DNA of 64,000 bases from Brenneria corticis (GCF_003115855.1 NZ_KZ819083.1:1-64000), one strand, 5' to 3'; counted from the stretch's first letter, positions 34,762-44,741 are shown. Translations and numbers: made by a program. The notes: generated by a model from the sequence alone, not told the origin.

Positions 34762-34987
34762 GCTGAACCTGAGAGTTTAGGTTTAAAGACGATGGAACGA
34801 CCAAGACGGGAAAGTAGTATACCGGAACCTGATGAGCGCCACAAATGTTCGTTTTACTCATCGTCGGGATCCCAACCCGCCGGACACAGGGGTTTAACCC
34901 CGCCCGGCACCAATCAATAATCAATTTAAAATCATATTGTTATAAAATAAAAATAATAAAAACAACGCAATGACGGAAAAAGCAGTA

Positions 34988-35785
34988 TCAATGGCTTGTT
35001 TCCTGCTGTTTAACCTGCCGCCACGCCGCTTCCATCTCTTCGAGCGTGGCCTGATCCAGCGTTTTGCCGGATGCGATAACGATTTGTTCTACCTGGCGAA
35101 AACGCCGGCTGAACTTACGGTTGGCGGTTTGCAACGCCCGCTCGGCCTTGTGCCCCAGATGGCGCGAAAGGTTAACCGTGGCGAACAATAAATCGCCGAT
35201 TTCCTCACCCAGTTTTTCTTCATCAACAACGGCTTGCCGCGCCTCATGCAGCACTTCGTCGATTTCTTCGTAAACCTTGTCGACAACCGGTGCTAAACTG
35301 TTCCAATCAAAGCCTACCGACGCGACGCGCTGCTGAATTTTTTGTGCTTTCATCAGCGCCGGCAGCGCCTCGGGAATATCATCCAGCGGCGAATGGCGAT
35401 CCTTTTCCGCCCTTTCCTGCGCCTTGGTTTGCTCCCAGTTGGTCAGCACGGCGTCGCTGTCCGCCAATTGGGCATCGGCAAAAATATGCGGGTGCCGGCG
35501 CACCAGTTTGTCGCTGATGGCGTCGCAAACGGCGGAAAAATCAAACAGCCCCTGCTCCTGCGCCATCTGCGCGTAAAACACCACCTGAAACAGCAGATCC
35601 CCCAGTTCGCCGCGCAAATCATCAAAATCCTTACGGCTGATGGCGTCCAGCACTTCGTAGGTTTCTTCCAGCGTGTAAGACGCGATGGAGTCAAACGTCT
35701 GTTCCCGATCCCACGGGCAGCCGTTCTGCGGATCGCGCAGGGTTTTCATAATGGCGAGCAGGCGCTCAATAGCGGGTGAAGTCAT
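34988..35785 (-). CDS. mazG: Nucleoside triphosphate pyrophosphohydrolase MazG
   Basis: All-alpha NTP pyrophosphohydrolase that hydrolyses (d)NTPs to monophosphates and can lower ppGpp in E. coli. Two tandem MazG domains are visible: the first with NGCPWDREQTFDSI and EETYEVLDAI, the second, catalytic one, with EIDEVLHEA and EEIGDLLFATVN. Length 265 against 263 in E. coli. The mazEF toxin-antitoxin pair that precedes mazG in E. coli is absent. Confidence 0.96.
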   Translation of the reverse strand: MTSPAIERLLAIMKTLRDPQNGCPWDREQTFDSIASYTLEETYEVLDAISRKDFDDLRGELGDLLFQVVFYAQMAQEQGLFDFSAVCDAISDKLVRRHPHIFADAQLADSDAVLTNWEQTKAQERAEKDRHSPLDDIPEALPALMKAQKIQQRVASVGFDWNSLAPVVDKVYEEIDEVLHEARQAVVDEEKLGEEIGDLLFATVNLSRHLGHKAERALQTANRKFSRRFRQVEQIVIASGKTLDQATLEEMEAAWRQVKQQETSH

Positions 35786-35900
35786 AGTGTTCCTAATGAT
35801 AAGGGCTGTGCCCGAACTAAGTTAATAACAACGGCGATGGAGCCAGAATATTTCACCGTTTTGTTGTTCCGGGCGTAAAAAATTGTGCTGAGGTGAGCAT

Positions 35901-36092
35901 GACCGCCGAGTGAGCCGCATGGACGCGGCGAAAGCCAGTGCCGCGTCGGGAACGCGTCACTGGCGGCTCGATAAGCGGGCATGGGCACCGAAGGAACCGC
36001 GCAGCGGCACAATTCCCGCCCAAAGCCTGGGTTCTGAGGGATGCGGCGATTGAGCATCCCTCAGTCGGGCGTGGCGGTGGTGCCACAAAAAA
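35901..36092. repeat. Structured element with nested inverted repeats between mazG and relA
   Basis: Part of a 396-bp gap (35786-36181) with no convincing gene. One long hairpin at 35934-35964 has arms GCCAGTGCCGCGT and ACGCGTCACTGGC (one mismatch), extended outside by GAGCC (35912-35916) and GGCTC (35965-35969). A second has 10-bp arms CTGAGGGATG / CATCCCTCAG (36034-36043 and 36055-36064). A third is GTGGC / GCCAC (36071-36086) followed by six As. The density of perfect palindromes looks like an extragenic repeat or a structured RNA, in the place where E. coli has mazEF. Copy number in the genome is unknown. Confidence 0.6.
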
Positions 36093-36181
36093 CTACGTCA
36101 CTCAACACGCACGAAACCCTCCACCGCACCAACATAAACAAGATTTTTATAACCTACGGTTTGAAAAGCCGAAGACTCCAT

Positions 36182-38413
36182 TCATCCCCCCTGCTGACGG
36201 CGCGCGTCGATCACATCCGGCAGTTGGTTGAGTTTGGCCAGAATACGGCTCAGCACCTGAAGGTTATAAATCTCGATATCCATATCAATGGTGGCCAGCT
36301 GCTGTTTGGTATCGCTGCGGCTCGCCACGCCCAGTACGTTGACCTTTTCGTTCGCCAGAATGGTGGTGATATCGCGCAGCAATCCGCTGCGATCGTTGGC
36401 GGTCACCCTCACCACCAGCGAATAGCCGCTGGAATAGCTTTCGCCCCACACGGCGTCGACAATGCGCTCCGGCGCGTGGCTGCGCAGATCGTCCAGTTGC
36501 TCGCAGTCGGCCCGGTGGATGGAGATCCCCCGGCCGCGGGTGATAAAACCGGTGATCTCGTCGCCCGGGATCGGCTGGCAGCAACGGGCGATGTGGTGCA
36601 TCAGGTTGCCGACCCCTTCAACCACCACCCGCCCCTTATCTTTGTTACGCGCGGCCGGCGGCGGGGTTTTCTGCGTCAGCTGGCGCAGCGCCTGGCGGTC
36701 CTGCTCTTCCGCGCTGGGCTGATTCAGCTGCGCCTGCAGGAAATTCACCATCTGGTTAAGGCGAATATCCCCCCCGCCAATCGCCGCCAGCAGTTCATCC
36801 AGAGAATTCACGTTATAACGCGGCAGCAGCAGTTTCTCCGCGGCCTTGAGGCCGATCCCCAGATGCGCCAGTTCATCATCCAGAATCTGACGGCCGGCCA
36901 GAATGTTCTTGTCGCGATCCTGTTTGCGGAACCAGTTGTGAATTTTCGAACGCCCGCGGCTGGTGGTGATATAGCCCAGATTCGGGTTCAGCCAGTCACG
37001 GCTGGGATTCGGCTGTTTCTGGGTGATCACCTCGATCTGATCGCCCATCTGCAGCTGATAGGTGAACGGGACGATGCGTCCGCCGATTTTCGCGCCGATG
37101 CAACGATGGCCGATGTCGCTGTGAATGTGATAGGCGAAATCCAGCGGCGTTGATCCGGCCGGCAAATCCACCACGTCGCCTTTCGGCGTAAACACGTAAA
37201 CCCGGTCGTCGAACACCTGGCTGCGCACCTCATCCAGCACTTCATCCGAGTCCGCCATCTCCTCCTGCCAGGCGATCAGCTTACGCAGCCAGGCGATCCG
37301 GCCTTCGTAACCGGAACGACCGCCGACCACCGTGCCTTCTTTGTATTTCCAGTGCGCCGCTACGCCCAGCTCGGCGTCTTCGTGCATCTGCCGGGTGCGG
37401 ATCTGAATTTCCAGGGTTTTGCCGCGCGGTCCCAGCACCACCGTATGAATCGACTGATAGCCGTTCGGCTTCGGATTGGCGACATAATCGTCAAACTCAT
37501 CCGGCAGATGGCGGTAATGGGTATGCACAATACCCAGCGCGCCGTAGCAATCCTGCAGGCGCTCCACCACGATGCGCACCGCCCGCACGTCGTATAGCTC
37601 GTCGAATGACAGCGATTTTTTCTGCATCTTGCGCCAGATGCTGTAGATATGTTTGGGGCGGCCGTAAATTTCCGCCTGCACGCCCTCTTCTTTCATGGCG
37701 GCGCGCAGCGTGTTGACGAAGTCGTCTATGTACTGTTCGCGATCGATACGCCGCTCGTGCAGCAGCGTCGCAATACGCTTGTACTCTGCGGGATGAAGGT
37801 AGCGGAAGCAAAAATCCTCCAGCTCCCATTTAAGCTGGCCGATACCCAGCCGATTGGCCAGCGGGGCGTAAATATTGGTACATTCTTTCGCCGCCAGCAC
37901 CCGCTCTTCTTCCGGGGCGTCCTTCACTTCGCGCAGATGCGCGATCCGCTCCGCCAGCTTGATCACCACGCAGCGAAAATCTTCCACCATCGCCAGCAGC
38001 ATGCGACGGATATTATCCACCTGTTCGGAGGCGACGGAGTCATTCTGCGTGGCTTTCAGCTGACGGATGGCATCCATGTCGCGCACGCCGTGCACCAGAT
38101 CGACGATGCCTTTGCCGAATTTTTCCTGCAGCGTGGTTTCATCCACCACGTTGGCGTCGGCGATGGGAAACAGCAGGGCGGCGCGCATGCTGTCATTGTC
38201 CATACTCAGCGTGGACAGAATTTCCACCATCTCGATACCGCGCCACAGCAGCAGCATGGCATCGGGATGATCCTGGGTTTGTTGTTCACAGTAATGCCAG
38301 GTTTCGGCTAAACGTTCACACGACTGCTGACTGGTTATGCCAAGCGAAGCAATCCACGCGTCAGGTACAAACTCACCAGCCGTGTTCAAATGCGCACTTC
38401 TTACCGCAACCAT
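36182..38413 (-). CDS. relA: GTP pyrophosphokinase RelA (ppGpp synthetase I)
   Basis: Ribosome-associated enzyme that makes (p)ppGpp when uncharged tRNA enters the A site. The 743 residues include an N-terminal pseudo-hydrolase domain lacking the intact HD motif, the synthetase domain (ANPKPNGYQSIHTVV, ELGVAAHWKYKEG), a TGS domain (VFTPKGDVVDLPAGSTPLDFAY), a zinc-finger-like CC region (HIARCCQPIPGD) and a C-terminal ACT domain. Length is within one residue of E. coli RelA. It follows rlmD by 14 bp. Confidence 0.98.
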   Translation of the reverse strand: MVAVRSAHLNTAGEFVPDAWIASLGITSQQSCERLAETWHYCEQQTQDHPDAMLLLWRGIEMVEILSTLSMDNDSMRAALLFPIADANVVDETTLQEKFGKGIVDLVHGVRDMDAIRQLKATQNDSVASEQVDNIRRMLLAMVEDFRCVVIKLAERIAHLREVKDAPEEERVLAAKECTNIYAPLANRLGIGQLKWELEDFCFRYLHPAEYKRIATLLHERRIDREQYIDDFVNTLRAAMKEEGVQAEIYGRPKHIYSIWRKMQKKSLSFDELYDVRAVRIVVERLQDCYGALGIVHTHYRHLPDEFDDYVANPKPNGYQSIHTVVLGPRGKTLEIQIRTRQMHEDAELGVAAHWKYKEGTVVGGRSGYEGRIAWLRKLIAWQEEMADSDEVLDEVRSQVFDDRVYVFTPKGDVVDLPAGSTPLDFAYHIHSDIGHRCIGAKIGGRIVPFTYQLQMGDQIEVITQKQPNPSRDWLNPNLGYITTSRGRSKIHNWFRKQDRDKNILAGRQILDDELAHLGIGLKAAEKLLLPRYNVNSLDELLAAIGGGDIRLNQMVNFLQAQLNQPSAEEQDRQALRQLTQKTPPPAARNKDKGRVVVEGVGNLMHHIARCCQPIPGDEITGFITRGRGISIHRADCEQLDDLRSHAPERIVDAVWGESYSSGYSLVVRVTANDRSGLLRDITTILANEKVNVLGVASRSDTKQQLATIDMDIEIYNLQVLSRILAKLNQLPDVIDARRQQGG

Positions 38414-38427
38414 AATTTCTCCCTACT

Positions 38428-39756
38428 TTACCGCGCCGCCGCATCACCTATAAACAACGCCATCGACTCAAGGTGGCCGGTATGTGGAAACATATCCAGC
38501 ATGGCGACATTCGCCAGCCGATAACCGGCGGCGAGTAATATTTTGCTGTCACGCGCCAACGTGGTCGGATTACAGGAAACGTAAACCACGCGCCGAGGAG
38601 CCAGACGGACAATCTGCGCCATGACCCCCGCGGCGCCCGCTCGTGCCGGATCCAGCAATATCTTATCAAAACCTTGGGCGGCCCAAGGTTGCTGAGTGAC
38701 ATCATCTTCAAGATTTTGGTGAAAAAATGTGACATTGGCGAGCGAATTGCGCCGGGCGTTCTCGCGCCCTTTTTCCACCAGCGCCGCCACCCCCTCAACG
38801 CCGACGACGCTGGCCGCCCGCCGCGCCAGCGGAAGGGTAAAATTGCCCATGCCGCAGAACAGATCCAATATCCGGTCCTGCGGCTGAACGTCCAGCCAGG
38901 TCAGCGCCCGCTCGACCATTTGCTGATTGACCGCATCATTGACCTGAATAAAATCCCGCGGGCTGAACGCCAGCGTTAATCCGTCAATATGATACAGCGG
39001 CGCCTCGCCGTGCAGACAGGTCACCGAGTCCGCATCGGGCGCCAGATAAACCGACGTCGCATGCCGCCGCGCAAAGTCGCTCAGCGTCTGGCTGTCCGCC
39101 TCACTCAGCGCATCCAGATGGCGCAGCACCAGCAACGGACCGTTATCCGCCTGCACCAGTTCCACATGCCCCAGCCGCTTTACCGCCCGCAGGCGGCTCA
39201 GGCAGTCGCGCAGCGGCGCCAGCAGTTCTTCCAGCTCCGACCGTAATATCGGGCAGGCCCGGATATCGACCAGCTCGTGCGACCCCGCCTGACGATATCC
39301 CATCAACAGCCGTTGCTGTTTAGCCTGATAGTATAACGCAAGCCGGGCCCGTCGCCGGTAGGCATAAGATGGCCCGGCGATCGGCGCCGCGGGCGGCAGT
39401 TCCACTCCCGTTTCCCGCGCCATCAGGCGCGCCAGCGCCGACGCTTTGCTATGCTGCTGCAGCGCAATATCGGCATGCTGCTGCTGGCATCCGCCGCAGT
39501 CGTTGAAATGCGGGCAGCGCGGCGCAACGCGCTGCGGGCTGCTGGTTAATAGTCGTTTAAGTTCGGCATGGGCAAACTGACGCTTTTCCCCCGTCAGCCG
39601 TACTTCAGCCTGTTCGCCCGGCAGCACGCCGGCGACAAAAATCGTCTTGCCCTGATGACGCGCCACGCCCTGCCCGAAGGGGTCAAGGCTGTCTACCGTC
39701 ACGGTTATCGTTTGCCGGGTCGTCACGCGCCGGTTTGGAGAGTAGAATTGCGCCAT
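38428..39756 (-). CDS. rlmD: 23S rRNA (uracil(1939)-C5)-methyltransferase RlmD
   Basis: SAM-dependent enzyme methylating U1939 of 23S rRNA. It has an N-terminal TRAM domain (about 13-70), 4Fe-4S ligands C81, C87 and C90 with a fourth in RACPILR, a SAM site (LDLFCGMGNFTLPLA) and the catalytic cysteine in VSCNPTTLARD. Length 442, a few residues more than E. coli. It is divergent from barA with only 62 bp between, so both promoters are packed into that gap. Confidence 0.97.
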   Translation of the reverse strand: MAQFYSPNRRVTTRQTITVTVDSLDPFGQGVARHQGKTIFVAGVLPGEQAEVRLTGEKRQFAHAELKRLLTSSPQRVAPRCPHFNDCGGCQQQHADIALQQHSKASALARLMARETGVELPPAAPIAGPSYAYRRRARLALYYQAKQQRLLMGYRQAGSHELVDIRACPILRSELEELLAPLRDCLSRLRAVKRLGHVELVQADNGPLLVLRHLDALSEADSQTLSDFARRHATSVYLAPDADSVTCLHGEAPLYHIDGLTLAFSPRDFIQVNDAVNQQMVERALTWLDVQPQDRILDLFCGMGNFTLPLARRAASVVGVEGVAALVEKGRENARRNSLANVTFFHQNLEDDVTQQPWAAQGFDKILLDPARAGAAGVMAQIVRLAPRRVVYVSCNPTTLARDSKILLAAGYRLANVAMLDMFPHTGHLESMALFIGDAAAR

Positions 39757-39818
39757 AATTTACGATCGTTTTATAAATACAATAATTTTTAAGTTTAATT
39801 CTCCCACATTGGACCCTT

Positions 39819-42587
39819 ATGACCAAATACAGTCTGCGTGCGCGCATGTTAATACTGATTTTGGCGCCGACGTTACTGATCGGACTGTTGCTCAGTACCT
39901 TTTTCGTGGTACACCGCTATAACCAGCTGCAGGAACAATTGGCCGATGCGGGAGCCAGTATCATCGAACCGCTGGCCGTCACCAGCGCTTACGCCATGGC
40001 AAAAAACCAGCAGAATACGCTGCAACCGCTGATTAATACGCTGCATCGGCGGCACTCCGGCATCATCCGGGCCATCAGCATCTTTGATGATAAAAATCAG
40101 CTCATCGTCACCACCAATAATCGCCATAGCCAATGGTCGCCGCACCTGAGCAAAGACACGCCGGCCGACAACCGCTTGCACCTGCACCATATCGGGAACG
40201 CCCTGATCCTGCATATGCCGATTACCGCCGACGGCGAGTTCGCCGATGACGGTTTGACAGCGCCGCGGCCCGGCGCAATACCGCCTATCGGCTACCTTGC
40301 CGTCGAGCTGGATATCAACTCCATCAAGCTCCGGCAATACCAGGAAATTTTTATCGCCGGTCTGATGCTGCTGCTGTGTATGGGCGTCGCGGTGCTATTC
40401 GCCTATCGCCTGATGAAGGACGTTACCGCGCCGATCGGCAATATGGTGGAAACGGTCGATCGCATCCGCCGCGGACAGCTGGATAGCCGGGTTGAAGGCC
40501 ATATGCTGGGCGAGTTGAATATGCTGAAAAACGGCATTAACTCCATGGCCATGTCGTTGACCGCCTACCACGAGGAGATGCAGCAGAATATCGATCAGGC
40601 TACCTGCGATCTGCGGGAAACGCTCGAACAGATGGAGATCCAGAACGTCGAGCTGGATCTGGCCAAAAAGCGGGCGCAGGAAGCGGCGCGCATCAAGTCG
40701 GAGTTTTTGGCCAATATGTCTCACGAGCTGAGAACGCCGCTCAACGGCGTGATCGGTTTTACCCGCCAGACATTGAAAACGTCGCTGAATCCGACCCAGA
40801 CCGATTATCTGCTGACCATCGAACGCTCCGCCAATAACCTGCTGAACATCATTAACGACGTACTGGATTTCTCCAAACTGGAGGCGGGCAAGCTGGTATT
40901 GGAAAACATTCCGTTCTCGCTGCACAACACGCTGGACGAAGTCGTGATGCTGCTGGCCCATACCGCCCATGAAAAAGGGCTGGAACTGACGCTCGACGTT
41001 CAGCATGACATTCCGGAGCAGTTTATCGGCGATCCGCTGCGCATTCAGCAAATCATCACCAACCTGTTGGGCAACGCCATCAAGTTCACCGAGCAGGGCA
41101 ACATTGATATCCGGGTGGAAAAACGCCGCCAGGAAGGCAACCTGGTTCAGTTGGAAATTCAAATCCGCGACAGCGGCATCGGCATCGCCGAACGCCAGCA
41201 GTCACAGCTATTCCAGGCATTCCGCCAGGCGGACACCAGTATTTCACGGCGCCATGGCGGAACCGGGCTGGGGCTGGTGATCACCCAGCGGCTGATCAAA
41301 GAGATGGGCGGCAATATCGGTTTTCACAGCCAGCTAAATAAAGGCTCTACCTTCTGGTTCCATATCAATCTGCCGTTAAATCCCCACGCCGCGCCGGCAA
41401 ACAACGAATACCTAATGCTGCGCGACAAGCGCCTGGCGTATATCGAATCCGATCCGGCGGCGGCGCAGGCCACGCTGAATATTCTCAGCCAAACGCCCTT
41501 AACGGTAAGCTATAGCCCGACGCTGGAACAACTTCCCGAAGCCCCCTTCGATATTTTGCTGTTGGGCGTTCCGGTGCATTACCGCAACACGCTGCTCGAT
41601 TACACGCCCCAATTACGCGACGTCTGCCGGCGCGCGCCCTACGTGATCCTGGCGCTGCCCAGCTTTGCGCAAATGGATGCCGAGCAGCTGAAAATATTCG
41701 GCGTTCACGCCTGTTTGAATAAACCGATCTCCGCTCCCCGCCTGCTGCCGCTGCTGCAGGACAGTTCGGTTTTCCAGCTGTCGCTGCTGCCGGAAAACAT
41801 CACCGCGCCTCAGCCGCCGCCCCGCGCACGGCTACCGTTAAGCGTGATGGCCGTGGATGATAATCCGGCCAATCTGAAGCTGATCGGCACCCTGCTGGAA
41901 GAACAGGTGGAAACCATCATTCTGTGCACCAACGGCACGGAGGCCGTCTCCCAGGCCCGAGATCGCGATATTGATCTTATCCTTATGGATATCCAGATGC
42001 CGGGTATGGACGGTATCCGCGCCAGCGAAATCATCCGCCAGTTCCCCAGGCATGGCAAAACGCCGATTGTCGCCGTTACCGCCCACACCATGAGCGATGA
42101 ACGCGAGCACCTGTTACAGGCCGGCATGAATGATTATCTGGCAAAACCGATTGACGAGCAGATGCTGCAGAAAGTGCTGTCCCGCTACTCTCCCCCGGAA
42201 GAGGCGCGTCCGCCGCAGGGTCGGCACCGCGATAGCCAACCGTCGCTGGACTGGACGCTGGCGCAGCGCCAGGCGGCCAATAAACCGGAACTGGCGCGCG
42301 AGCTGCTACAGATGCTGCTGGATTTTCTGCCGGAGGTGCGCCGGCAGGTTGAAAATCTGTTGCACAATCGGTCCGACGACAAAATCATCGAGGTGATCCA
42401 CAAGCTGCATGGCAGTTGCAGCTACAGCGGCGTGCCGCGCTTGAAACAGATCTGCCGTTATTTGGAACAGCAGTTGCGCAAGGGGATTAGCGCCAGCGAG
42501 CTGGAGCCGGAATGGCTGGAGCTGCTGGACGAAATCGATAACGTCAGCGACGCCGCGCGCGCGCATCTGAACCGTAAATCACGCTGA
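39819..42587 (+). CDS. barA: Hybrid sensor histidine kinase BarA (GacS type)
   Basis: Membrane sensor that phosphorylates UvrY (GacA) and so controls the Csr small RNAs, carbon flow and virulence. The 922 residues run in the order: two membrane helices (about 11-31 and 176-195) with a periplasmic domain between, HAMP (about 196-250), HisKA with phospho-acceptor H302 (MSHELRTPLNG), ATPase domain (GTGLGLVITQ), a receiver with D724 (LILMDIQMPGMDG) and an HPt domain with H861 (HKLHGSCSYSG). All phosphorelay residues are present. Its 3' end overlaps the convergent garK by 9 bp. Confidence 0.97.
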   Translation: MTKYSLRARMLILILAPTLLIGLLLSTFFVVHRYNQLQEQLADAGASIIEPLAVTSAYAMAKNQQNTLQPLINTLHRRHSGIIRAISIFDDKNQLIVTTNNRHSQWSPHLSKDTPADNRLHLHHIGNALILHMPITADGEFADDGLTAPRPGAIPPIGYLAVELDINSIKLRQYQEIFIAGLMLLLCMGVAVLFAYRLMKDVTAPIGNMVETVDRIRRGQLDSRVEGHMLGELNMLKNGINSMAMSLTAYHEEMQQNIDQATCDLRETLEQMEIQNVELDLAKKRAQEAARIKSEFLANMSHELRTPLNGVIGFTRQTLKTSLNPTQTDYLLTIERSANNLLNIINDVLDFSKLEAGKLVLENIPFSLHNTLDEVVMLLAHTAHEKGLELTLDVQHDIPEQFIGDPLRIQQIITNLLGNAIKFTEQGNIDIRVEKRRQEGNLVQLEIQIRDSGIGIAERQQSQLFQAFRQADTSISRRHGGTGLGLVITQRLIKEMGGNIGFHSQLNKGSTFWFHINLPLNPHAAPANNEYLMLRDKRLAYIESDPAAAQATLNILSQTPLTVSYSPTLEQLPEAPFDILLLGVPVHYRNTLLDYTPQLRDVCRRAPYVILALPSFAQMDAEQLKIFGVHACLNKPISAPRLLPLLQDSSVFQLSLLPENITAPQPPPRARLPLSVMAVDDNPANLKLIGTLLEEQVETIILCTNGTEAVSQARDRDIDLILMDIQMPGMDGIRASEIIRQFPRHGKTPIVAVTAHTMSDEREHLLQAGMNDYLAKPIDEQMLQKVLSRYSPPEEARPPQGRHRDSQPSLDWTLAQRQAANKPELARELLQMLLDFLPEVRRQVENLLHNRSDDKIIEVIHKLHGSCSYSGVPRLKQICRYLEQQLRKGISASELEPEWLELLDEIDNVSDAARAHLNRKSR

Positions 42588-43724
42588 TAAATCTTGCGCC
42601 AGCTTGATGGTCGCCGCGATATTGCGCGCCGTCATGCGCACATTTTCCGCGGCGTCTTCCAGCGCTTCTTCCAGCGAACAGACGTTGTACAGTACGCTGA
42701 ATACCGCATCCAGACCGTGCTGGTGAACAATCCCGACGTCGGCGGTCAGGCTGCCGGCGATGCCGATCACCGGTTTATGGTAGCGTTTCGCCACCCGGGC
42801 AACGCCAATCGGCACCTTGCCGTGAATGGTCTGGCTGTCGATACGGCCTTCGCCGGTAATCACCAGCGACGCATCGCGCACCAATTCATCCAGCCCCAGC
42901 GCTTCGGTAACGATCTCTATTCCCTGCCGCAGATCGGCGCCGCAGAACGCCCGCAGCGCGGCGCCCATTCCGCCGGCGGCGCCGGCGCCGGGAACGTGCT
43001 CGACGTCCATATCCAGATCGTCGCGGATAACCGCGGCGTAATGCTTCAGCGCTTTATCCAGCCGTTCGATCATCTCCTCCGTCGCCCCCTTTTGCGGACC
43101 AAAAATAGCGGAGGCGCCCTGTTCTCCGGTCAGCGGGTTGGTAACGTCGCAGGCCACTTCAAAGCGGCACTCTTTGATTCGCGGGTCCAGTTCGCCGATA
43201 TCGATACTTGCCAGCTTGTCGAGCTCTCCGCCGCCGAAGCCAATCTGCGCGCCGGATTCGTCAAGCAACTTCGCTCCCAGCGCCTGCGCCATCCCCGCGC
43301 CGCCGTCATTGGTGGCGCTGCCGCCGATGCCGATGATGCAATGCCGCACGCCATGATCCAGCGCGCAGCGAATCAGCTCGCCGGTGCCGTAGCTGGTCGT
43401 CAGCAGCGGATTACGCCGCTGCGCGGGCACCTGCTCCAACCCGCTGGCGGCGGCCATCTCGATAAAAGCCGTCTTTTTATCGCCGGACAGACCGAAAAAC
43501 GCCTCGACGTTATCGCCTAACGGACCGGTAACCTTAACCTTGACGATCTCGCCGTGCGTTGCCGCCACCATCGCTTCAACGGTCCCTTCACCGCCGTCGG
43601 CGACCGGCAGTTTGATATAGCAGGCATCGGGAAAGATCTCACGGAATCCCGCTTCAATTTGCGTGGCAACTTCTTGTGCAGACAGGCTTTCTTTATAAGA
43701 ATCCGGTGCGATAACTATTTTCAT
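42579..43724 (-). CDS. garK: Glycerate 2-kinase
   Basis: Phosphorylates D-glycerate to 2-phosphoglycerate, the last step of galactarate and glucarate breakdown; the product enters glycolysis at enolase. The 381-residue protein starts MKIVIAPDSYKESLSAQEVA and has the family blocks GIGGSATNDGGAGMAQALG and TGEGRIDSQTIHGKVPIG. It is the last gene of the garPLRK set and overlaps the end of barA tail to tail. Confidence 0.97.
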   Translation of the reverse strand: MKIVIAPDSYKESLSAQEVATQIEAGFREIFPDACYIKLPVADGGEGTVEAMVAATHGEIVKVKVTGPLGDNVEAFFGLSGDKKTAFIEMAAASGLEQVPAQRRNPLLTTSYGTGELIRCALDHGVRHCIIGIGGSATNDGGAGMAQALGAKLLDESGAQIGFGGGELDKLASIDIGELDPRIKECRFEVACDVTNPLTGEQGASAIFGPQKGATEEMIERLDKALKHYAAVIRDDLDMDVEHVPGAGAAGGMGAALRAFCGADLRQGIEIVTEALGLDELVRDASLVITGEGRIDSQTIHGKVPIGVARVAKRYHKPVIGIAGSLTADVGIVHQHGLDAVFSVLYNVCSLEEALEDAAENVRMTARNIAATIKLAQDLSA

Positions 43725-43803
43725 AAACGATCCGATTTCATAAACGTTTCGGTTTCATCAATAATCCGCGCTGCTGAATCGGCGCTTATCAAAATGATTA
43801 CCC

Positions 43804-43849
43804 CGACAACCAGAGCGGCATACGGTCACCTATGCCGCTCCGACAACCA
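43804..43849. repeat. 28-bp hairpin flanked by 9-bp direct repeats, garR-garK gap
   Basis: A perfect 10-bp stem GAGCGGCATA / TATGCCGCTC (43813-43822 with 43831-43840) is bordered on both sides by CGACAACCA (43804-43812 and 43841-43849). The direct repeats look like a duplicated target around a small palindromic insert. Sited within the operon, it could also be an attenuation or processing hairpin. Confidence 0.6.
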
Positions 43850-43856
43850 TCAAGCC

Positions 43857-44741
43857 TTATCGCGTCACTTCAATCTTAGCCAACTTCTCGTAATAGCAGG
43901 CCAGCGCGCTGTGATCGGCGGAGCCCAGATCGTCCGCTTTCAGCGCCTGCATCATCTCCATTACGGCGGCGGTCAGCGGCAGCTGCGCGCCCACGCCGTG
44001 CGACGTGTCCAGCGCGTTGGCCAGATCTTTAATATGCAAATCAATGCGGAAACCCGGTTTAAAGTTGCGATCCAACACCATCGGCGCTTTGGCATCCAGC
44101 ACGGTGCTGCCCGCCAGCCCGCCGCGAATCGCCTGATACACCAAATCCGGATTAACGCCAGCTTTGGTCGCCAGCACCAGGGCTTCGGACATCGCCGCGA
44201 TATTCAGAGCCACAATCACCTGGTTCGCCAGCTTGGTGACGTTGCCGGCGCCGATATCGCCGGTATGCACCACCGATCCGGCCATCGCCTCGAGAATGGC
44301 GAAACAGCGTTCGAACAGCGCTTTGTCGCCGCCGACCATCACCGACAGGGTGCCGTCAATCGCTTTCGGCTCGCCGCCGCTGACCGGGGCGTCCAGCATG
44401 GCTACCTCTTTCTCGGCCAGCGCCGCCGCGATTTCACGGCTGGCCAGCGGCGCGATCGAACTCATATCGACCACGATGGTGCCGGCGCGCGCGCCTTCAA
44501 TCACGCCGTTCTCGCCCAGCACCACCTCTTTCACATGCGGAGAGTTGGGCAGCATGGTGATAATCACGTCGCTCTGCGCCGCCACCGACTTCGGCGTTTC
44601 CGCCGCCGTGGCGCCGGCCGCGACCACCTCGGCCACCGCCTCCAGATTTCTGTCCATCACGACTAATGAGTAACCCGCTTTCAGCAGATTTTTACTCATC
44701 GGTTTTCCCATAATACCGAGCCCAATAAAACCAATTTTCAT
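43857..44741 (-). CDS. garR: Tartronate semialdehyde reductase (2-hydroxy-3-oxopropionate reductase)
   Basis: Reduces tartronate semialdehyde to D-glycerate with NAD(P)H. The ATG at 44741 gives 294 residues in register with E. coli GarR and is preceded by GAGG; the frame is open eleven codons further. It shows the dinucleotide motif GLGIMGKPMSKNLLKAG (7-23), the substrate block DAPVSGGEPKAIDGTL and the catalytic lysine region AGNVTKLANQ of beta-hydroxyacid dehydrogenases. Confidence 0.96.
   Translation of the reverse strand: MKIGFIGLGIMGKPMSKNLLKAGYSLVVMDRNLEAVAEVVAAGATAAETPKSVAAQSDVIITMLPNSPHVKEVVLGENGVIEGARAGTIVVDMSSIAPLASREIAAALAEKEVAMLDAPVSGGEPKAIDGTLSVMVGGDKALFERCFAILEAMAGSVVHTGDIGAGNVTKLANQVIVALNIAAMSEALVLATKAGVNPDLVYQAIRGGLAGSTVLDAKAPMVLDRNFKPGFRIDLHIKDLANALDTSHGVGAQLPLTAAVMEMMQALKADDLGSADHSALACYYEKLAKIEVTR

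Noticed and set aside
35782..36086. Minus-strand frames of 77 and 91 codons across the structured element
   Set aside because: They are translations of hairpin arms, lack ribosome-binding sites and overlap the mazG start; more likely spurious.
36041..37153. A 370-codon plus-strand frame running from the mazG/relA gap into relA
   Set aside because: Antisense to the conserved RelA C-terminal half and begins in a palindrome-rich element; no homology recognised.
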